The position numbers and the translations under genes were made by a program. This document shows, one piece after another, positions 42,425 through 50,847 of a DNA stretch of 64,000 bases. Location: positions 310,001 to 374,000 of the forward strand of contig JAGSNX010000001.1 of NCBI GenBank assembly GCA_018139225.1, written 5' to 3'. Every line of letters begins with the position of its first letter. Position 1 is the stretch's first letter. The notes beneath the pieces are model-generated. The model did no database searches. It was given only the letters and a program-made list of their open reading frames with translations, and was not told the DNA's origin. This DNA comes from Microvirga sp. SRT01 (lineage in GTDB: Bacteria; Pseudomonadota; Alphaproteobacteria; Sphingomonadales; Sphingomonadaceae).

Positions 42425-43779
42425 ACGCGGCCGGTGCTGGCAGTGGCTGGAGCCGCCGCTGACGGTTTGGTCGCGAAGGTGGCGGACAGCCCGTGATACA
42501 GCTTCTCGCGGCAGACGCCCATGCTTGCCCAGTCGGCGATGAAGGCCGTGGCGAACATCGGCAGCATCAGGCCACGGCTGGCGGTCGTCTCGGACAGGAT
42601 GATGACCGCGGTCAGCGGCGCGCGAACGACCCCGGTGAAATAGGCGACCATCCCCAGGATCACGACCGCCGCCGCCGGCTCGCCCGGAAACGCGGCGCGC
42701 AGCAGGTTGCCGACGCCTGCCCCGACCCCCAGACTCGGCGCGAAGATACCGCCTGGCAGCCCGGCGACCGCCGTCGCGAGGGTCGCGAGCAGCTTGGCCG
42801 GCCCGAACCACAGGGGCGCATCCGCCCCGACGATCATCGCCCGCGCCGCGCCATATCCGGTGCCCCAGGTCAGCCCGGTGAACACGCCCAGCACAGCCAC
42901 GACGCCGCCGCAGCCTCCCGCGAACAGCACCGGCCGCGCCTTGCTCCACCGCGTGATGCCGTGCCGCCCCGTCGCCAGCGTCAGCACCGCGCGCGAGAAG
43001 CCACCCCCCGCCAGTCCGCCGACGATCCCCGCCACCGGCACCACGATCAACGCTCCCGCGGTCGGCAGATGCGCGCCGATCGCGCCGAAGTACACGTAAT
43101 CGCCCGCCAGGCTCTGCGCGACCATGCCGGCGATGACGATCGACGACAGCACCATCAGCGTCATCCGCTGCTCGTACGCGGCGGCGAGTTCCTCGATCGC
43201 GAACAGCACCCCCGCCAGCGGCGTGTTGAACGCGGCGGCGACGCCCGCCGCACCGCTGGCGATCACCACCGAGCTTTTCAGCGTCACCCGCATCAGCCGG
43301 TGGCTCAAACCCATCACCGCCGCCGCGATCTGCACCGTGGGTCCCTCGCGTCCCACGCTCGCGCCGCACAGCACCGCGCCCAGCGTCAGCAGCGCCTTGC
43401 CGACGACGGTACGGACGGCAATCAGCCCGCCGGTCGCCGCCACCGGGTCGCTGCGCGCCGCCATCACCTGCGGAATGCCGGAACCGCGCGCCAGCGGCAC
43501 CCAGCGCCGCGTGATCCAGACGAGCGCCATGAACCCCAGCGGGGTCGTCAGCAGCGGTACCCAACGATATCGCTTCGCAAATCCGCCGAACATTTCGCCC
43601 GCGGCGTCCGACGCCTGCGCGAACAGCACCGCCGCGATCCCGATCGCCACCGCGCCGGCGATGACCGCGATCCGCCGCCGGAAGCGCACCGACGTCGGCC
43701 CCCGTGACCGCAGCAGCGCCCGAAAGCGCGACGGCGTCCAGCGTTTCGCGGTGGGGGTGATCGGAGACGGGTCGGGCAC
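42421..43779 (-). CDS. CLC family chloride channel or Cl-/H+ antiporter
   Basis: 452 residues, about 10-12 membrane helices. Selectivity motifs are present: GSGIPQVMAA, GREGPTVQIAA with the gating Glu, and GGIFAPSLGVGAGVG. The internal Glu pair in FAIEELAAAYE sits where the proton-transfer Glu of ClcA is found, which favours an exchanger (inference). No CBS domains. It ends tail to tail with virB11, sharing four bases. Confidence 0.92.
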   Translation of the reverse strand: MPDPSPITPTAKRWTPSRFRALLRSRGPTSVRFRRRIAVIAGAVAIGIAAVLFAQASDAAGEMFGGFAKRYRWVPLLTTPLGFMALVWITRRWVPLARGSGIPQVMAARSDPVAATGGLIAVRTVVGKALLTLGAVLCGASVGREGPTVQIAAAVMGLSHRLMRVTLKSSVVIASGAAGVAAAFNTPLAGVLFAIEELAAAYEQRMTLMVLSSIVIAGMVAQSLAGDYVYFGAIGAHLPTAGALIVVPVAGIVGGLAGGGFSRAVLTLATGRHGITRWSKARPVLFAGGCGGVVAVLGVFTGLTWGTGYGAARAMIVGADAPLWFGPAKLLATLATAVAGLPGGIFAPSLGVGAGVGNLLRAAFPGEPAAAVVILGMVAYFTGVVRAPLTAVIILSETTASRGLMLPMFATAFIADWASMGVCREKLYHGLSATFATKPSAAAPATASTGRV

Positions 43780-43824
43780 GCCCCCGTTTAGGCGTCCACG
43801 TCGCCGCGCGTCACCCCCCGCGGA

Positions 43825-45111
43825 TCAATCCTCCATGATCTGGCTGTGTTTGCTGGTGTCCTTCATCCGCCAGTACACGATCAGCGACACCCCGATCATC
43901 CCCGCGACATACCAGTAGAAGGCGCGCTCCGCCCCCTCCCCCTTCAGCCACAGTGCGACATATTCCGCGGTGCCGCCGAAGATCGTGTTCGCCAACGCAT
44001 AGGGCAGCGCCACACCCAGCGCGCGGACATGCGCCGGAAACAGCTCCGCCTTCACCACCGCGTTGATCGACGTATAGCCGCTGACGATCACCAGCGCCGT
44101 CATCACCAGCGCCCACGCCGCCAGCGGACTGCGCACCGTCTCCAGCGCGGTGAACAGCGGCACCGTCGCGATCAGCCCGGCGATCCCGAACCCGATCATC
44201 AGCGGCTTGCGCCCGATCCGGTCGGACAGCGCCCCCGCCGCCGGCTGCAACAGTGCATACAGCGCCAGCGCCGCCGTCATGATCCCCGTCGCCGTCTCGC
44301 GGCTGAAGCCCGACGTATTGACGAGGAACTTCTGCATGTACGTCGTGTACGCATAGAAGGCGAGCGTCCCGCCCGCGGTCAGCAGCAGCACCGTCGCCGC
44401 CTCGCGCGGATGCTCCCTGAACAACAGCCAGCCACTGGACTTGGGCTTGTCGCGCGCATTCTCGAACGACTGCGTCTCGGCCAGACCGCGACGGATGCGA
44501 AATACCACGATCGCCAGCAGGCCACCGATCGCGAACGGGATGCGCCATCCCCACGCCTCCAGCTCCGCCTCGGACAGCACGCCCTGCAACAGCAACAGCG
44601 TACCGAGCGCCAGCAACTGCCCCGCGATCAGCGTCACATACTGGAACGACGAGAAGAACCCCCGCCGCGACTTGCCCGCCATTTCGGACAGGTACACCGC
44701 GCTCGCGCCATATTCGCCGCCGACCGACAGGCCCTGCATCAGCCGCGCCAGCACCAGCAGCGCCGGTGCTCCCCAGCCGATCGTCGCATAGCCCGGGCAC
44801 ACCGCGATCAGGAACGCGCCCGCACACATCAACGTCACCGACAGCGTCAGCCCCGCCTTGCGCCCGTGCCGGTCGGCATAGATGCCCATGATCCACGCGC
44901 CGATCGGCCGCATCACGAACCCGACCGCGAACACCGCCGCGGTGTTCAGCAGCTGCGCGGTCGGATCGCCCTTCGGGAAGAACACCGGCGCGAAATACAG
45001 GCCGAATGCCGAATACACGTACCAGTCGAACCATTCGACCAGATTGCCCGCCGATCCGCCCAGGATCGATTTCAGCCGGCCGCCCTTGTCGCTGTCTCCG
45101 GCCGCGCTCAC
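43825..45111 (-). CDS. MFS transporter, metabolite:H+ symporter family (KgtP-like)
   Basis: 428 residues, 12 helices. The N-terminal GNLVEWFDWYVYSAFGLYF, FAVGFVMRPIGAWIMGIYADRHGRK and RLMQGLSVGGEYGASAVYLSEMA are close to E. coli KgtP, the alpha-ketoglutarate permease, so a dicarboxylate or similar organic acid is a likely substrate. It starts at GTG 45111, whose last bases form the stop of the M3 peptidase gene (GTGA), so it is translated with it. Confidence 0.88.
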   Translation of the reverse strand: MSAAGDSDKGGRLKSILGGSAGNLVEWFDWYVYSAFGLYFAPVFFPKGDPTAQLLNTAAVFAVGFVMRPIGAWIMGIYADRHGRKAGLTLSVTLMCAGAFLIAVCPGYATIGWGAPALLVLARLMQGLSVGGEYGASAVYLSEMAGKSRRGFFSSFQYVTLIAGQLLALGTLLLLQGVLSEAELEAWGWRIPFAIGGLLAIVVFRIRRGLAETQSFENARDKPKSSGWLLFREHPREAATVLLLTAGGTLAFYAYTTYMQKFLVNTSGFSRETATGIMTAALALYALLQPAAGALSDRIGRKPLMIGFGIAGLIATVPLFTALETVRSPLAAWALVMTALVIVSGYTSINAVVKAELFPAHVRALGVALPYALANTIFGGTAEYVALWLKGEGAERAFYWYVAGMIGVSLIVYWRMKDTSKHSQIMED

Positions 45112-47225
45112 TTCGCGAAGCCGCGCTTGACCAGCAGCGCCTTGATGTCCGGGTCACGACCGCGGAACTGACGATATGCCTCCGCGCGATCCGTCTCGTT
45201 ACCGGTCGACAGCAGGATCGTCGCGAACTTGTCGGCGGTCGCCTTGTCCCACGGGCTGCCCGCCTCCTCGAACGCCGCGAACGTATCCGCGTCCATCGTC
45301 TCCGACCACAAATAGCTGTAATAGCCCGCGGAATAGGCGTCGGACGAGAACAGATGATTGAACTGCGGCAGGCGGTGCCGCATCACCAGCTGCTTCGGCA
45401 TGCCCAATTCCGCCAGCGTCTCGCGCTCGAACCGGTCGGGGTCGATCACGCCGTTCGCCACCGTATGCAGCTTCATGTCGACGATCGCCGACGACAGGTA
45501 GCTGGTCGTCGCATAGCCCTGGTTGAACGTCTTGGACGCCTCGATTTTGTCGAGCAGCGCCTGCGGCATCGCCGCCTTGGTCTGGTAATGCCGCGCATAT
45601 TTGTCGAGCACGTCGCGCGTCAGCAGCCAATGCTCGTTCACCTGGCTGGGGAACTCCACAAAATCGCGGGGCGTCCCAGCCAGTCCGGGATAGGCTACGT
45701 TCTGCAACATCGCGTGGATCGCGTGGCCGAATTCGTGAAACAGCGTCTGCGCATCGTCCAGGCTGATGAGCACCGGCTCACCCGGTGCGGGCTTGGCGAA
45801 ATTGTTGTTGTTCGACGACAGCACCGTTTGCGCCGGCGGCAGGTTGCGCTGCCCGCGATACGTGTTCGCCCACGCACCCGACCGCTTGCCCGTGCGCGCG
45901 AAATCGTCGCGGTAGAACAGGCCGACCTCCTTGCCGGCGCGCGTCACATGCCACACGCGCATGTTCGGCTCGAACACCGGCACCGTGCCCGTGATCTCCT
46001 TGAACTCCAGCCCATACAGCCGGTTGGCGGCGTAGAGCGAACCCTGGATGATGTTGTTCAGCTCGAAATACGGCTTCAGCTGCGCCTGATCGAGGTCGTA
46101 GCGCGCCTTGCGGACCTTCTCCTGATAATAGGCATAATCCCACGGCTCGATCGTCAGCTTCTGACCTTCCCGATCGGCAATCGCCTGCATGTCGCGGACC
46201 TCTTCCGCGACGCGCGCCTTCGCGAACGGCCAGACCCGCATCATCAGCGCCATCGCCGCAGTGGGCGTCTTCGCCATCGTGTCCTGCATCCGCCAGTCGG
46301 CATGCGTCTTGAACCCGAGCAGATGCGCGCGGTCGGCACGAAGCTTCAGGATGCGGGCGATCGTCGCGTTCGTGTCGTTCGCGTCGCCATTGTCGCCGCG
46401 CATCATGAACGCGCGCCATACCGTCTCGCGCAGGGCACGGTCGCTGGCGAAAGTCAGCACCGGATCGACCGCGGAGCGGGTGTTGACGATCGCCCAGCCC
46501 GGCTGCTGTCGCTCCGCCGCCGCGGCCTTGGCCACCGCCTTGACGCTGTCCGGGAGTCCGGCGAGCTGCGCTTCGTCCGTCACGGTGATCGCGGTGCCCT
46601 CGTCCGCGAGCAGTTTGTTGGAGAAGTCGCTGAACGCCCCCGCAAGTTGCTGGTTGTACTCGGATAGCTGCGTCTTCTGCGCCGCGTTCAGCTTCGCACC
46701 TTGCCGCACGAAGCTGTCATAGGTGCGCGTCACCAGCCGCTGCTGCTGCGCATTCAGCTTCGATCGACCCGCGTAGATCGCCTCGATCCGCGCGAACAGC
46801 TTCGGATCGAACGTGATCGCATCCTGCGCTGCCGACAGCTTCGGCGACCATGTCTTCTCCAGCGCCTGATACGCTGGCGTGTTCATGTTGCTGGTCATCA
46901 CCCCGAACAGCGTGCCGACCCGCTGCAATCGCACACCGGCCAACTGCATGGGCAGGAACGTGTTGGCGAAGGTCGGTGGCTCGGGATTGTCTGCGATCCG
47001 GCGATACTCGGCGGCGCGCTCGTCCAGCGCGGCGGCGAACGCGGCCGGGAACAGACCCGGCTTGACCTTATCCCATGGCGGCACTCCGCCGTAAGGCCCG
47101 GTCCAGTCGGCGAGCAGTGGATTGCTCTCCGCCGGTCGCACCACGCTGCCCTGAGCGGCAAGCGGGTCGGCAGCGAGAATGGTCACGAGCGCCGTAAGCG
47201 ACGCGGCGAGCAGCAAATTACGCAA
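45108..47225 (-). CDS. dcp: M3 family metallopeptidase (Dcp-like peptidyl-dipeptidase), exported
   Basis: About 705 residues. Zinc motif FHEFGHAIHAML (HEFGH) with downstream Glu in the SQVNEHWLL segment, and the family tail YSYLWSETMDADTFAAFEE. The signal peptide reads RNLLLAASLTALVTILAADPLAAQ, so it is probably periplasmic; E. coli Dcp is in the cytoplasm or periplasm and clips C-terminal dipeptides. The start is taken at TTG 47225, which has a CGGGAG site and puts the signal at the extreme N-terminus. ATG 47255 would add ten charged residues. It is co-transcribed with the KgtP-like permease. Confidence 0.9.
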   Translation of the reverse strand: MRNLLLAASLTALVTILAADPLAAQGSVVRPAESNPLLADWTGPYGGVPPWDKVKPGLFPAAFAAALDERAAEYRRIADNPEPPTFANTFLPMQLAGVRLQRVGTLFGVMTSNMNTPAYQALEKTWSPKLSAAQDAITFDPKLFARIEAIYAGRSKLNAQQQRLVTRTYDSFVRQGAKLNAAQKTQLSEYNQQLAGAFSDFSNKLLADEGTAITVTDEAQLAGLPDSVKAVAKAAAAERQQPGWAIVNTRSAVDPVLTFASDRALRETVWRAFMMRGDNGDANDTNATIARILKLRADRAHLLGFKTHADWRMQDTMAKTPTAAMALMMRVWPFAKARVAEEVRDMQAIADREGQKLTIEPWDYAYYQEKVRKARYDLDQAQLKPYFELNNIIQGSLYAANRLYGLEFKEITGTVPVFEPNMRVWHVTRAGKEVGLFYRDDFARTGKRSGAWANTYRGQRNLPPAQTVLSSNNNNFAKPAPGEPVLISLDDAQTLFHEFGHAIHAMLQNVAYPGLAGTPRDFVEFPSQVNEHWLLTRDVLDKYARHYQTKAAMPQALLDKIEASKTFNQGYATTSYLSSAIVDMKLHTVANGVIDPDRFERETLAELGMPKQLVMRHRLPQFNHLFSSDAYSAGYYSYLWSETMDADTFAAFEEAGSPWDKATADKFATILLSTGNETDRAEAYRQFRGRDPDIKALLVKRGFAK

Positions 47226-47315
47226 TGGAGACTCCCGTTCAATCCCGGACATCATAGCCGGGATGAACGATCCGTCACCCGTTCAATTCGGTTTCGCTGG
47301 CAGCACGCGTACCTG

Positions 47316-47501
47316 TCACTCGGATGGTGGAGCCGGATCCTGCGTCGCCGCGATGGCCGCAGCGGCAATCAGTCGGCGGCCGGTTTCCTCCGCACACGCT
47401 GGCGTCATCGCCACGGCAATGGCGTCGGGGCCATCCAGCAGGACCACCCCATATTCCGCGCTTGCGACGCCGGGTTCGGACAGGGGGGTCAGCGAAGCCA
47501 T
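47316..47501 (-). CDS. Small hypothetical protein after the Crp/Fnr gene
   Basis: 61 residues starting at 47501, three bases after the Crp/Fnr stop, with an AAGGA site inside the end of that gene. The sequence starts MASLTPLSEPGVASAEYGVV and holds a TPACAEETGRRLIAAAAIAA helix. It is too short for a domain call. Position and ribosome site suggest it is made with the regulator; similar small partners seem to occur in sphingomonads (recalled, not checked). Confidence 0.55.
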   Translation of the reverse strand: MASLTPLSEPGVASAEYGVVLLDGPDAIAVAMTPACAEETGRRLIAAAAIAATQDPAPPSE

Positions 47502-47504
47502 GGG

Positions 47505-48251
47505 TCAGTCCTTCCGGAGGTCGTCTGGGAAAAGATAGGCGGGGTCGAACTCGCCCAAGGTGGCAAGCGCGCGGCGATCGAGGATCTCCACGATGCCGTT
47601 GCGGAACACCAGCATACCACGTTCCCGCAACGACCGCAGGACGCGATTGACGTGTACACCGGTCAATCCGCACGCTTCCGCCAGATCGGCTTGCTTGAGC
47701 GGCAGCGGGAAGCGTCCGTCCGATGCCAGCCCGACCATCTCCAGCCGGACGTTCAGCTCGCACATCAAATGCGCGACCCTTCCCTCTGCGCCGAGCCGCC
47801 CCAGCCGGAAGATCCATTCGCGATGCATCGCCGCGTCGAGCAGGGTCGAGAACCAGAGCATCCGCGTCAGGTTCGGCCGGCCCTCCATGACCTTGGCGAG
47901 CGCGGCATGCGGCCACGATGCGACCTTCACCGGCCCCAGCGTCGCGATGTCGTGGTCGAGCATTTCCATCGGAAACCCGTGCAAGTCCACGAAATCGCCC
48001 GGAACATGGATGGCGACGAGCTGCCTTAGCCCTTCGCGGTCGTCCATGTACCGACAGATGAATCCTTCCAGCAGCATCGTGCTGACCGTCACGCGCTCCC
48101 CCGCCGTGATCATCAGCGTGCGCGCCGGCAGGCTCCGCACGGTCTGAACCGATCCTTCCAGCGCCGCGATGTCGTCGGCCGTCAATTGGGAACGCCGCCG
48201 TCCCATCAGGAACCGGCCCGTAATGGTCTCGGTCCCTGTCACCTCCGCCAT
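47505..48251 (-). CDS. Crp/Fnr family transcriptional regulator
   Basis: 248 residues. The cyclic-nucleotide-binding-like beta roll is at about 30-150 (ITAGERVTVSTMLLEGFICRY, then VAIHVPGDFVDLHGFPME). The winged helix is at about 185-230 (PLKQADLAEACGLTGVHVNRVLRSL). It lacks an N-terminal Cys cluster, so it is not an oxygen-sensing Fe-S FNR. Typical cAMP-binding residues are not obvious. A CGGAG site precedes the ATG. It is divergent from the gntA-like gene across a perfect FNR-type box. Confidence 0.88.
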   Translation of the reverse strand: MAEVTGTETITGRFLMGRRRSQLTADDIAALEGSVQTVRSLPARTLMITAGERVTVSTMLLEGFICRYMDDREGLRQLVAIHVPGDFVDLHGFPMEMLDHDIATLGPVKVASWPHAALAKVMEGRPNLTRMLWFSTLLDAAMHREWIFRLGRLGAEGRVAHLMCELNVRLEMVGLASDGRFPLPLKQADLAEACGLTGVHVNRVLRSLRERGMLVFRNGIVEILDRRALATLGEFDPAYLFPDDLRKD

Positions 48252-48272
48252 GCGTCACTCCGTGCATTCATG

Positions 48273-48286
48273 TTGATTGGGATCAA
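48273..48286. promoter_or_regulatory. Perfect FNR/FixK-type box TTGAT-N4-ATCAA
   Basis: TTGATTGGGATCAA matches the FNR/FixK consensus exactly. The centre is about 28 bp from the Crp/Fnr ATG and 58 bp from the gntA-like ATG, so a site at -41.5 for the rightward gene would put its transcription start near 48321. A bound Fnr-type protein could activate the N-hydroxylase gene and repress or regulate its own. Confidence 0.65.
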
Positions 48287-48337
48287 CGTGACCGACTTTG
48301 ATGCAACATTGCAAGAGGTTCGGGTGTTCCGGGCGAC

Positions 48338-49036
48338 ATGCATCATATCGCCTATGACAACGATCACGTGCTCGCGCGTGCTTTTGTCGACACCGTCGAA
48401 CACGCGTCCTTCCCCTGCGTCGGAGCGAAGTCCGCGCTGAGCCGCGGACAGATGGACATTCTGGTCGCCCGCAATCTCACTTCCGCTTGGGACGACCTCC
48501 GCATCCTGCCTGCTCTCGCCAAGACCGTGGGCAAATATCACGCGGACCGCGCCTTGTTTCGGACGCTGGTGGTCCTGTTCGAGGGGCCGGAAGACCTGTC
48601 CGAGGAAGTTTTCGAGCGGCACCTTTGGGCTCGCGCCCAGTCGCTGTCGGATAAGGACGAATGGCTCGGCTATCGTCCCGCGCCCGAGGTGTCGTCGGAC
48701 CCCGACGATCCGCATTTCTCGCTGAGTTTCGCCGGGGAGGCGTTCTTCGTCGTCGGCCTGCATCCGAACGCAAGCCGCCCTGCCCGCCGTTTCCAGACGC
48801 CGGCGATGGTCTTCAACCTGCACGACCAGTTCGAGGTGTTGCGCGCCCAGCAGCGCTACGAGAAACTGCGGGCGGCGATCGTCGCGCGGGACGTCGCCGT
48901 TGCCGGGTCGCCGAACCCGATGCTCGCCCGCCACGGCGAGATCAGCGAGGCGAGGCAATATAGCGGTCGAGTAGTCGGTCCGGAGTGGAAATGCCCGTTC
49001 AGCCGCACCTCGTCGGGTGTCGACGCCCATGGTTGA
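48338..49036 (+). CDS. gntA: GntA-type haem-dependent N-hydroxylase (YqcI/YcgG family)
   Basis: 232 residues of the YqcI/YcgG family. Family blocks: EHASFPCVGAKSAL, VGKYHADRALFRTLVVLFEG, DPHFSLSFAGEAFFVVGLHP, RRFQTPAMVFNLHDQFE, and the C-terminal SEARQYSGRVVGPEWKCPF. The characterised member GntA is a haem enzyme that N-hydroxylates a guanidino group in guanitoxin synthesis. No toxin pathway genes are nearby, so the natural substrate is probably a guanidine- or amine-bearing metabolite (inference). The FNR-type box upstream suggests control by oxygen or NO. It overlaps the DUF1989 gene by eight bases. Confidence 0.85.
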   Translation: MHHIAYDNDHVLARAFVDTVEHASFPCVGAKSALSRGQMDILVARNLTSAWDDLRILPALAKTVGKYHADRALFRTLVVLFEGPEDLSEEVFERHLWARAQSLSDKDEWLGYRPAPEVSSDPDDPHFSLSFAGEAFFVVGLHPNASRPARRFQTPAMVFNLHDQFEVLRAQQRYEKLRAAIVARDVAVAGSPNPMLARHGEISEARQYSGRVVGPEWKCPFSRTSSGVDAHG

Positions 49037-49610
49037 GACGATCCCGCCACGCTCGGGCACGGCGTTCACGCTCGATCGCGGACAGACTCTGACGGTGATC
49101 GACCCGGAGGGAAAGCAGGTCGCGGACCTGCTGGCGTTCTCGCGCAACGACCTGCGGGAAGTCATCTCGTCCGGCCGCACGCTGGATTACGCCAGCCGCC
49201 TGTACCTGACGACGGGCGATCCACTCTATTCCAACCGTAGCAACGTCATGCTGCGGATCGTCGAGGACACGGTCGGCCGCCACGATTTTCTGCTGACACC
49301 CTGTTCGAAGGACACGTTCCGGATCATCTACGGCGACACCGACCCGCACCGCGGCTGCTTCGGCAACCTCGCCGCGGCGTTTGCGCCCTACGGTGTCACG
49401 GAGGACGACATTCCGGTCGCGTTCAACTGCTTCATGAACGTGCCGATCGACGGCCTCACCGGCAGCTTCACCGTCGAACCACCGCTCAGCGGCCCCGGCG
49501 ATCACATCCGCTTCACGGCGGAAATGGACCTGATTATCGGACTCACCGCGTGCTCCGCACTGCAATCCAATGGCGGCGCGTTCAAGCCGATCCAGTACCG
49601 GATCGATTGA
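49029..49610 (+). CDS. DUF1989 / urea carboxylase-associated family protein
   Basis: 193 residues. IPPRSGTAFTLDRGQTLTVIDP then GKQVADLLAFSRND, the DFLLTPCSKDTFR block with a conserved Cys, and FNCFMNVPIDGLTGSFTVEPP and DHIRFTAEMDLIIGLTACS are the DUF1989 signature. Proteins of this family are encoded beside urea and guanidine degradation enzymes and are thought to bind a metal; activity is not established. Its tight overlap with the N-hydroxylase suggests the two act on one compound. GTG 49017 is an alternative start. Confidence 0.85.
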   Translation: MVETIPPRSGTAFTLDRGQTLTVIDPEGKQVADLLAFSRNDLREVISSGRTLDYASRLYLTTGDPLYSNRSNVMLRIVEDTVGRHDFLLTPCSKDTFRIIYGDTDPHRGCFGNLAAAFAPYGVTEDDIPVAFNCFMNVPIDGLTGSFTVEPPLSGPGDHIRFTAEMDLIIGLTACSALQSNGGAFKPIQYRID

Positions 49611-49619
49611 CGACGGCCT

Positions 49620-49641
49620 GTTCCTCGCTCCGGCGAGGAAC
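49620..49641. terminator. Bidirectional hairpin between DUF1989 gene and rimM
   Basis: GTTCCTCGC-TCCG-GCGAGGAAC is a perfect 9-bp stem with a tetraloop, between two convergent genes (stops at 49610 and 49649). No T run flanks it, so termination efficiency is uncertain. Confidence 0.6.
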
Positions 49642-49648
49642 ACTCGTC

Positions 49649-50155
49649 CTACTCAACGAACACCGGATCGATCACCAGCCCGGCGGCGGACCATTCCGGC
49701 ACCGCCTCCGGCCGCATCGGCACCATGAAACGCTTGCCGGTCGGTCGCTCGACCTCGATCACGTCGCCCGCCCCGAAATTATCGATCGCAACGACCGTGC
49801 CGAGCGGCTCACCTGCGGTCGTGACCGCGGGCAGGCCGAGCAGGTCGGCGTGATAATACTCCCCCTCCCCCAACGGCGGCAGCGCCGACCGGGGAACGGA
49901 GAGCGTAGTACCGCGCAACGCCTCTGCGGCGGTACGGTCGCGCACTTCCGAAAAGCGCGCGATCGCGCCGTTGCTACCGGTACGGAGCGATGTCAGCGTC
50001 AGCGCGCCGTCGTTGAAGCTCTTGTGCGGGGACAAATCCTCCGCAAACACCTTCAACCGCACTTCGCCCGCAATGCCGTGCGCGCCGACGACCGCGGCGA
50101 GCACGACACCAGCGTCATCCTTGGGGTGAGCCATCATCCTCCGCGGGGTCGGCAT
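49649..50155 (-). CDS. rimM: Ribosome maturation factor RimM
   Basis: 168 residues. The N-terminal beta barrel has VVLAAVVGAHGIAGEVRLKVF and AEALRGTTLSVPRSALP. The C-terminal PRC-like domain has EGEYYHADLLGLPAV and EVERPTGKRFMVPMRPEAV. It helps process 16S rRNA in the 30S head by binding S19. The start at 50155 has a GGAGGG site at the right distance; the ATGATG at 50137 has its GGAGG too close. trmD and rplS, which usually follow rimM, are not here: the next genes are convergent. Confidence 0.93.
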   Translation of the reverse strand: MPTPRRMMAHPKDDAGVVLAAVVGAHGIAGEVRLKVFAEDLSPHKSFNDGALTLTSLRTGSNGAIARFSEVRDRTAAEALRGTTLSVPRSALPPLGEGEYYHADLLGLPAVTTAGEPLGTVVAIDNFGAGDVIEVERPTGKRFMVPMRPEAVPEWSAAGLVIDPVFVE

Positions 50156-50258
50156 CGGCGCCCTCCGCCGGATCGGTCGTCGACACGCCCTGGTTAGTCG
50201 CGTCTTCGGCGTCGTCCGGCGCGGTGCGCGGGTCTGGGTTCAGATCCGGGGTCATCAT
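50115..50258 (-). CDS. Possible 47-aa acidic small protein between rpsP and rimM
   Basis: A 144-nt open frame that starts ATGATG after a strong AAGGAG site. It is translated MMTPDLNPDPRTAPDDAED, continues Asp/Ala/Pro-rich and ends GSPQG, overlapping rimM by 41 bases in another frame. The good ribosome site argues for translation. The composition is that of a disordered acidic peptide or a translational-coupling leader for rimM. No homology can be claimed. Confidence 0.4.
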   Translation of the reverse strand: MMTPDLNPDPRTAPDDAEDATNQGVSTTDPAEGADADPAEDDGSPQG

Positions 50259-50312
50259 GCACTCCTTGAACGGTTAGCCCATGGGAAACGAACGACGACC
50301 CCGATCCGCTGC

Positions 50313-50756
50313 TCAGGCGGCGGTCTCTTCGGTCGCAGCGTCGTCACCGGCTGGCGCGTCGGCGGCCGGCTCCTCGGCGGCGGGAGCGGCGGCGGCGGCC
50401 GCAGCGGCCTCCTCCTGCGCCTTCAGCTTCTCGGCACGCTCCTCGGCGCGCTCCGTCGCCTTCTCGCCCGGCTTGCCCTTGTTCGGGTTGGTGCGGGCGG
50501 CGCGCTCACGAACGCCGGCGGCGTCCAGGAAGCGGGCGACGCGATCGGTCGGCTGCGCACCGACCGACAGCCAATGCTTCGCACGATCCGCGTCGAGCAC
50601 GATGCGCTGCTCCGAATCCTTGGCGAGCAACGGGTTGTAGTTCCCGATCTTCTCGATGAACTTGCCGTCCCGCGGGCTACGTGCGTCCGCGACGACGATG
50701 CGGTAGTACGGGCGCTTCTTGGAGCCGCCACGCGACAGACGGATGCTAAGTGCCAT
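50313..50756 (-). CDS. rpsP: 30S ribosomal protein S16
   Basis: 147 residues. The S16 core is at 1-80 ([20 protein letters not shown], then NYNPLLAKD and [13 protein letters not shown]). After it comes a 60-residue Lys/Glu then Ala/Glu/Pro tail (an Ala run around 116-125) that is not part of the usual 80-90 residue S16. Extended tails are known in alphaproteobacteria. It follows ffh, the common ffh-rpsP-rimM order. Confidence 0.96.
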   Translation of the reverse strand: MALSIRLSRGGSKKRPYYRIVVADARSPRDGKFIEKIGNYNPLLAKDSEQRIVLDADRAKHWLSVGAQPTDRVARFLDAAGVRERAARTNPNKGKPGEKATERAEERAEKLKAQEEAAAAAAAAPAAEEPAADAPAGDDAATEETAA

Positions 50757-50847
50757 GATAACTGTTCCTTGCTTTTGATCTTCGCCACGATCGACATCGG
50801 GGCATTATGGTTGGTGAAGCGCCTCCGCCGCTGACGGCTTCGGCAGG

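Noticed and set aside
41435..43564. 709-codon leftward frame across virB11 and the CLC gene
   Set aside because: Shadow covering two convergent genes; no ribosome site and no domain.
48338..49610. Guanitoxin biosynthetic cluster
   Set aside because: Only the N-hydroxylase family is shared; aminotransferase, kinase and other pathway genes are absent.
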